A stretch of 10,184 nt of DNA from an uncultured Clostridia bacterium (GTDB lineage Bacteria > Bacillota > Clostridia > Oscillospirales > Acutalibacteraceae). This document shows, piece after piece, positions 7,262-10,184 of this stretch. The stretch covers positions 1 through 10,184 of the forward strand of contig CAMOWP010000060.1 in NCBI GenBank assembly GCA_946628455.1, given 5' to 3'. The stretch's first letter is position 1, and every line of letters starts with the position of its first letter. The translations under genes and the position numbers were made by a program. Under the pieces are notes generated by a model that saw only the letters and a list, made by a program, of their open reading frames with translations, searched no databases and had not been told where the DNA came from.

Positions 7262-8338
7262 TTAGCTTTTGATTTGTTTCGGTTTCCATATTTTGCCTGA
7301 AAGCTTTGCAAAGAGTATATCGTAAATCTCAGCCATTGCGCAGGTTATTGCAAAGGTGAGGATAACGAAAACGTATCTGTGGCTGTGAGATAATCCGAAA
7401 TGGTCCATAATAATCATCGGGATTCTCTGAAGGATATATATGCTGAAAATGTGGTCTCCGAACCAGTTTAAAATATTGCTGTTGATGTTAACCTTCATTG
7501 TTAAAACAACTGCTGCCGCAACGAACATAAAGCCGTATGGGAAATACCATATGCCGTGCTTTGTGCTGAGATACTTTGTTGCAACGTAAAGCACAGTAAC
7601 GCCCATAACCGCTAAAAGATAAGTAACGTCGTTTTTCATAACGAGCTTTTCTATAATATCCTTGAAATATGAGTACCAGAAGCCGAGAGGGAAGAGCAGC
7701 GCCGTGTTCCACCACCAGCTCTCCTTGCCTACCTTGATAAGAATATAAACAAACAAAGCGGTAAGCGCAGTAAATAATATGATGTTAATTATATAAAGCT
7801 TTTTGTTTTTGATGAGCTTGATAAAGGAGAACGAAATAAAGGTGAGTATATAAAGAACAAGCGTAACAAAAATGTACCAGCTTGAGTTTCCGAGCCCGTC
7901 CCACGCGATAAGTGAAAAGATAACCTGCTTAACCGTTATAGTTTTCTTAAGCGCAAGCGCGAGAATCAAAAACAAAACGACTGCAATATCATAATTAAGA
8001 AGCAGGCTCGGGAAGCGCTTTGTTGCGATTGATTTTATGTAGGTGAATTCTCTTTTCTTAATCTGCTCCATAATTCCGTAGCCCGAGTAGAAAAGGAAAA
8101 GCGCAACAACCATCTGTCCTAAGTGATTCTGAACGTTTAGATAAGCTTTATCCAAAAAGCCGCCCATATCGTCCATAAAATATCCCTTTGCGTGGCTTAA
8201 AACAATGAGGAAAACAAAGATTCCTTTCATTGAAGCAATGCCGTTTTTTGAAATGTATTCTTTGTTGAATTCATTGGGCTTGCTCACTGTTGAAGAGCCC
8301 GCAATTATCATCATAAGAATAAGAATAAATGCAAACAT
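7262..8338 (-). CDS. Acyltransferase-3 family integral membrane protein
   Basis: A 358-residue polytopic membrane protein with about ten hydrophobic segments, matching the acyltransferase-3 family (PF01757), whose members O-acylate cell-surface polysaccharides, peptidoglycan or teichoic acids. The first family motif is recognisable as SMKGIFVFLIVLSHA, with His49 as the expected essential histidine. The usual arginine eleven residues before it is a lysine (K38). The second region is ALFLFYSGYG (79-88), resembling the common FFxLSGY. The C-terminus is short and basic (KIWKPKQIKS). The start is fixed by AAGGAG at 8351-8346; the first 15 residues form an additional hydrophobic stretch before the canonical motif. 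The substrate is unknown. Position beside the tar operon suggests decoration of a wall polymer, but the gene is convergent to tarJ and has its own promoter. Confidence 0.8.
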   Translation of the reverse strand: MFAFILILMMIIAGSSTVSKPNEFNKEYISKNGIASMKGIFVFLIVLSHAKGYFMDDMGGFLDKAYLNVQNHLGQMVVALFLFYSGYGIMEQIKKREFTYIKSIATKRFPSLLLNYDIAVVLFLILALALKKTITVKQVIFSLIAWDGLGNSSWYIFVTLVLYILTFISFSFIKLIKNKKLYIINIILFTALTALFVYILIKVGKESWWWNTALLFPLGFWYSYFKDIIEKLVMKNDVTYLLAVMGVTVLYVATKYLSTKHGIWYFPYGFMFVAAAVVLTMKVNINSNILNWFGDHIFSIYILQRIPMIIMDHFGLSHSHRYVFVILTFAITCAMAEIYDILFAKLSGKIWKPKQIKS

Positions 8339-8345
8339 ATAATCA

Positions 8346-8351
8346 CTCCTT
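8346..8351 (-). promoter_or_regulatory. Ribosome binding site of the acyltransferase gene
   Basis: AAGGAG on the minus strand, 7 bases before the ATG at 8338-8336. It supports this start over the in-frame Met37. Confidence 0.75.
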
Positions 8352-8358
8352 CCAGAGC

Positions 8359-8387
8359 ATTATAGCATAATTTTAAATGTATGTAAA
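8359..8387 (-). promoter_or_regulatory. Promoter of the acyltransferase gene
   Basis: On the minus strand TTTACA (8387-8382), a 17-base spacer, and TATAAT (8364-8359), preceded by TG one base upstream, so an extended -10. The predicted start near 8352 leaves a very short leader of about 14 bases, just enough for the AAGGAG site. Confidence 0.7.
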
Positions 8388-8400
8388 TTATTCTTTTCTC

Positions 8401-8429
8401 TTGACACCTGCCTTTTATTGTGATACCTT
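8401..8429 (+). promoter_or_regulatory. Promoter of the CobW-type gene
   Basis: A perfect TTGACA -35 box (8401-8406), a 17-base spacer, and TACCTT (8424-8429), a weak -10 helped by TG one base upstream (extended -10). A leader of about 25 bases follows, with GAGGTGA (8448-8454) as ribosome binding site before the ATG at 8461. I looked for a Zur-type zinc operator (TCGTAATNATTACGA-like) and saw none. Confidence 0.65.
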
Positions 8430-8460
8430 ACTTTATGAAAAAATTTTGAGGTGAATAGCT

Positions 8461-9786
8461 ATGAATTTTAAAAGAAAAGATAAAAGAATCCCCGTTTCGC
8501 TTATCACGGGATACCTCGGCGCAGGCAAGACCACCGTTCTTAACCACGTGCTTGCAAACCAGGAGGGTTATAAGGTAGCTGTTATCGTTAACGATATCGG
8601 CGAGGTTAACATTGACGCGTCACTTATCGCCAAGGGCGGAAACGTAACTCAGAAGGACGATAACCTCGTTCCGCTTTCAAACGGCTGTATCTGCTGTACA
8701 CTTAAGGTTGACCTTATGAATCAGATTATCGACCTTGCAAAGTCAGGCAAGTTTGACTATATTCTTATCGAAGCCTCAGGCATCTGCGAGCCGGGCCCGA
8801 TTGCAGGCTCAATCTGTATGCTTGACGGAACCGACAAATCCTTCAAAATGCCTGCAGTTGCTTATCTTGACAACGTTACAACGGTTGTTGACGCAAAGCG
8901 AATGGCTGATGAATTCGGCTCAGGCGCTTCGCTTCTCAACGAAAATCTTGACGAAGAGGATATCGAAAACCTTCTTATTCAGCAGATTGAATACTGCACA
9001 ACTATCATCCTTAACAAGATTGACGACGTTAACGAGAAAGAGAAGGCAGACGTTCTTGACGTTATCAGAGCGCTTCAGCCGAAGGCTAAGATTATTGAAA
9101 CAAACTACGGCAAGGTAGACGTTTCAGAGGTGCTTTCAACAGGCAGATTTGATTACGAAAAGATTATCAACAGCGCAGGCTGGGTTCAGGCTATGGAGCT
9201 TGAGGGCGAAAATAGCGAGACTCTTGAAAAAGAGGAGCACCACCACGATGAGCACCACCATCACCACGACCACGACGACGAGCACGAGCACCATCACCAC
9301 GACGACGAGCATGAGCATGAGCATCACCACGACCACGACGAAGAAGAGCACGGCCACCACGGTCATCATCACCATCACCATCATCACCACGATGAGGGTG
9401 AGGCTGAGGAATACGGAATTTCAACCTTCGTTTATCAGAACGTAAAGCCCTTCAGCAAAACTAAGTTTGAGGATTACATTTCAGATAATTTCCCTAAGGA
9501 AATCATCCGCGCAAAGGGGCTTTTCTGGATTGCTGAGGACCCTGACACCGCCTATGTTTTTGAGCAGAGCGGAAAGCAGAAAACTGCAGTGGATGACGGC
9601 CCGTGGATTGCCGCTTTCCCTGAAAAGGACAGAAAGCAGGTGCTTGCGATGAATCCCGATATCGCGGAAACCTGGCACCCGATTTACGGCGACAGAATGA
9701 ACAAGCTCGTTTTCATCGGAAGAAATATGCCCAAAGAGGAAATCATCAAAGCCCTCGATTCCTGCATCTCCGACGACGCACAGTAA
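8461..9786 (+). CDS. CobW/COG0523-family GTPase metallochaperone with extreme His-rich linker
   Basis: A 441-residue cytosolic G3E-family GTPase, probably delivering a metal (most often zinc in this family) to client proteins or buffering it. The GTPase domain (about 10-225) has the Walker A loop GYLGAGKTT (17-25), the metal-binding GCICC motif (75-79; Cys76, Cys78, Cys79), the EASGICEPGP segment (104-113) and the guanine-recognition NKID (185-188). Residues 260-310 form a linker of 51 residues, 32 of them histidine, the rest Asp, Glu and Gly. The CobW C-terminal domain follows (about 320-435), ending in WHPIYGDRMNKLVFIG. Some homologues have His-rich loops here, but this one is very dense. 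The gene stands alone, with its own promoter and a terminator; no cobalamin or nitrile hydratase genes are near, so the CobW label describes fold, not pathway. The nickel or cobalt alternatives cannot be excluded. Confidence 0.9.
   Translation: MNFKRKDKRIPVSLITGYLGAGKTTVLNHVLANQEGYKVAVIVNDIGEVNIDASLIAKGGNVTQKDDNLVPLSNGCICCTLKVDLMNQIIDLAKSGKFDYILIEASGICEPGPIAGSICMLDGTDKSFKMPAVAYLDNVTTVVDAKRMADEFGSGASLLNENLDEEDIENLLIQQIEYCTTIILNKIDDVNEKEKADVLDVIRALQPKAKIIETNYGKVDVSEVLSTGRFDYEKIINSAGWVQAMELEGENSETLEKEEHHHDEHHHHHDHDDEHEHHHHDDEHEHEHHHDHDEEEHGHHGHHHHHHHHHDEGEAEEYGISTFVYQNVKPFSKTKFEDYISDNFPKEIIRAKGLFWIAEDPDTAYVFEQSGKQKTAVDDGPWIAAFPEKDRKQVLAMNPDIAETWHPIYGDRMNKLVFIGRNMPKEEIIKALDSCISDDAQ
9238..9390 (+). 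repeat. Low-complexity CAC/CAT-GAC/GAG tract encoding the His-rich linker
   Basis: About 150 bases of imperfect triplet repeats built from CAC, CAT, GAC, GAG and GAT codons. They encode residues 260-310 of the CobW-type protein. Runs of His codons mix CAC and CAT, so the tract is not a pure microsatellite, though it could still vary in length by slippage or recombination. It creates long false open frames on both strands. Confidence 0.85.
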
Positions 9787-9826
9787 AAATGAAAGACACC
9801 CGCGGCGTGTCCGTCATAAAGAAGTT

Positions 9827-9860
9827 AAGCAGGTAACGATTAGTACGTTACCTGCTTTTT
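9827..9860 (+). terminator. Rho-independent terminator of the CobW-type gene
   Basis: A 12-base perfect stem, AAGCAGGTAACG (9827-9838) with CGTTACCTGCTT (9846-9857), around a 7-base loop, followed by TTT and ATAAT. On the minus strand the hairpin is followed by a poor U-tract (AACTTCTTTA). The right arm and part of the loop code for the last residues and stop of the converging MATE-type gene. Confidence 0.8.
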
Positions 9861-10184
9861 ATAATAGGTTGATATACAAATAATTACAACAATTAATTCA
9901 GAAACTGCCGCACTGTACCACACTGCAGCTATACCAAATATGTAATAGCCTGTCATAACAATTATTGCCCGAATAATTAAAGCTCTTAACAACGAAAGAA
10001 TTGCACTTGTTTTTGCGTCGTTTATCGCTGTAAAATATGAAATAATGACAACATTTATGGGCGTAAATACTAATGACGGTATATAAGTTCTGCCAATTGT
10101 CCAACTGAGCGCAGCGTTTTCAGCGTGAAACAGGTCAATTAAACCTGAATGGAATATTGCAAACAATATTGAAACAATCACCGA
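9840..10184 (-). CDS. MATE-type multidrug/flippase membrane protein, C-terminal end, partial
   Basis: The reading frame is open from the right window edge to a TAA at 9842-9840, giving about 114 residues of the C-terminus. It has three or four hydrophobic segments and ends in a short basic tail (STYYKKQVTY). The pattern of a segment rich in Pro and Asn (YIPSLVFTPINVVIISYF), then a helix with basic residues (SLLRALIIRAIIV), then GIAAVWYSAAVSELI, resembles the last helices of MATE/DinF-like Na+- or H+-coupled exporters. This is recognition by pattern, and another member of the MOP flippase superfamily is possible. The true start is outside the window; the GTG at 10181 is probably an internal valine. 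GC is about 33% in the 240 bases I counted, clearly below the neighbouring CobW-type gene. Confidence 0.65.
   Translation of the reverse strand, partial: SVIVSILFAIFHSGLIDLFHAENAALSWTIGRTYIPSLVFTPINVVIISYFTAINDAKTSAILSLLRALIIRAIIVMTGYYIFGIAAVWYSAAVSELIVVIICISTYYKKQVTY

Noticed and set aside
9238..9390. Possible CRISPR-like or tandem DNA repeat
   Set aside because: The units are triplets within a coding frame, with no spacers and no constant repeat length.
9136..9445. Open frames in other phases on both strands across the His-rich tract, rich in Val/Met or Thr/Ser
   Set aside because: They are artefacts of the CAC/CAT-GAC/GAG triplet repeats. The CobW-type frame has all family motifs on both sides of the tract.
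9795..9811. Small hairpin GACAC-N7-GTGTC just after the CobW-type stop as terminator
   Set aside because: The stem is only 5 bases and no T-tract follows; the 12-base hairpin at 9827-9857 is far better.
10179..10181. GTG as the start of the minus-strand gene at the right edge
   Set aside because: The frame remains open to the edge, no ribosome binding site can be seen upstream, and the product would be only the tail of a membrane transporter. It is treated as partial.

Overview
The window looks like chromosomal DNA of a low-to-mid GC Gram-positive bacterium (Bacillota). A gut-type clostridial, Oscillospirales/Ruminococcus-like host is my best guess. The reasons are strong AGGAG ribosome binding sites, clear TTGACA/TATAAT promoters, wall teichoic acid genes, and Leu-CTT/Val-GTT-rich codon use. 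No RNA gene, insertion sequence, CRISPR array or phage gene is visible. No gene-free stretch exceeds about 130 bases.

Layout, left to right. (1) On the minus strand, a PAP2-family membrane phosphatase (457-1284) is followed after 2 bases by the start of a voltage-gated cation channel that runs off the left edge (454-1). (2) A compact 130-base divergent promoter region (1285-1414) carries two good sigma-A-type promoters and a perfect 18-base palindrome. (3) On the plus strand lies a four-gene teichoic-acid-type operon (1415-7208): a TarL/TarK-like polyol-phosphate transferase, an 818-residue double-domain relative of it, tarI and tarJ. It closes with a bidirectional terminator shared with the next gene. 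(4) On the minus strand is an acyltransferase-3 membrane protein (7262-8338). (5) A second divergent promoter region follows (8339-8460). (6) On the plus strand is a CobW/COG0523 GTPase metallochaperone with a 51-residue linker holding 32 histidines (8461-9786). (7) On the minus strand is the 3' end of a MATE-type multidrug/flippase membrane protein that runs off the right edge.

How the genes fit together. TarJ reduces ribulose 5-phosphate to ribitol 5-phosphate, TarI activates it as CDP-ribitol, and the two transferase-family proteins would build a ribitol-phosphate polymer on a lipid-linked primer at the inner membrane face. The PAP2 protein (possible lipid pyrophosphate recycling) and the acyltransferase (possible O-acylation of a wall polymer) are plausible partners, but only by position. 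The most unusual item is the 818-residue transferase. Its C-terminal half is a colinear, diverged second copy of the transferase fold in which every recognisable catalytic motif has been lost, so it appears to be an enzyme fused to its own pseudoenzyme.
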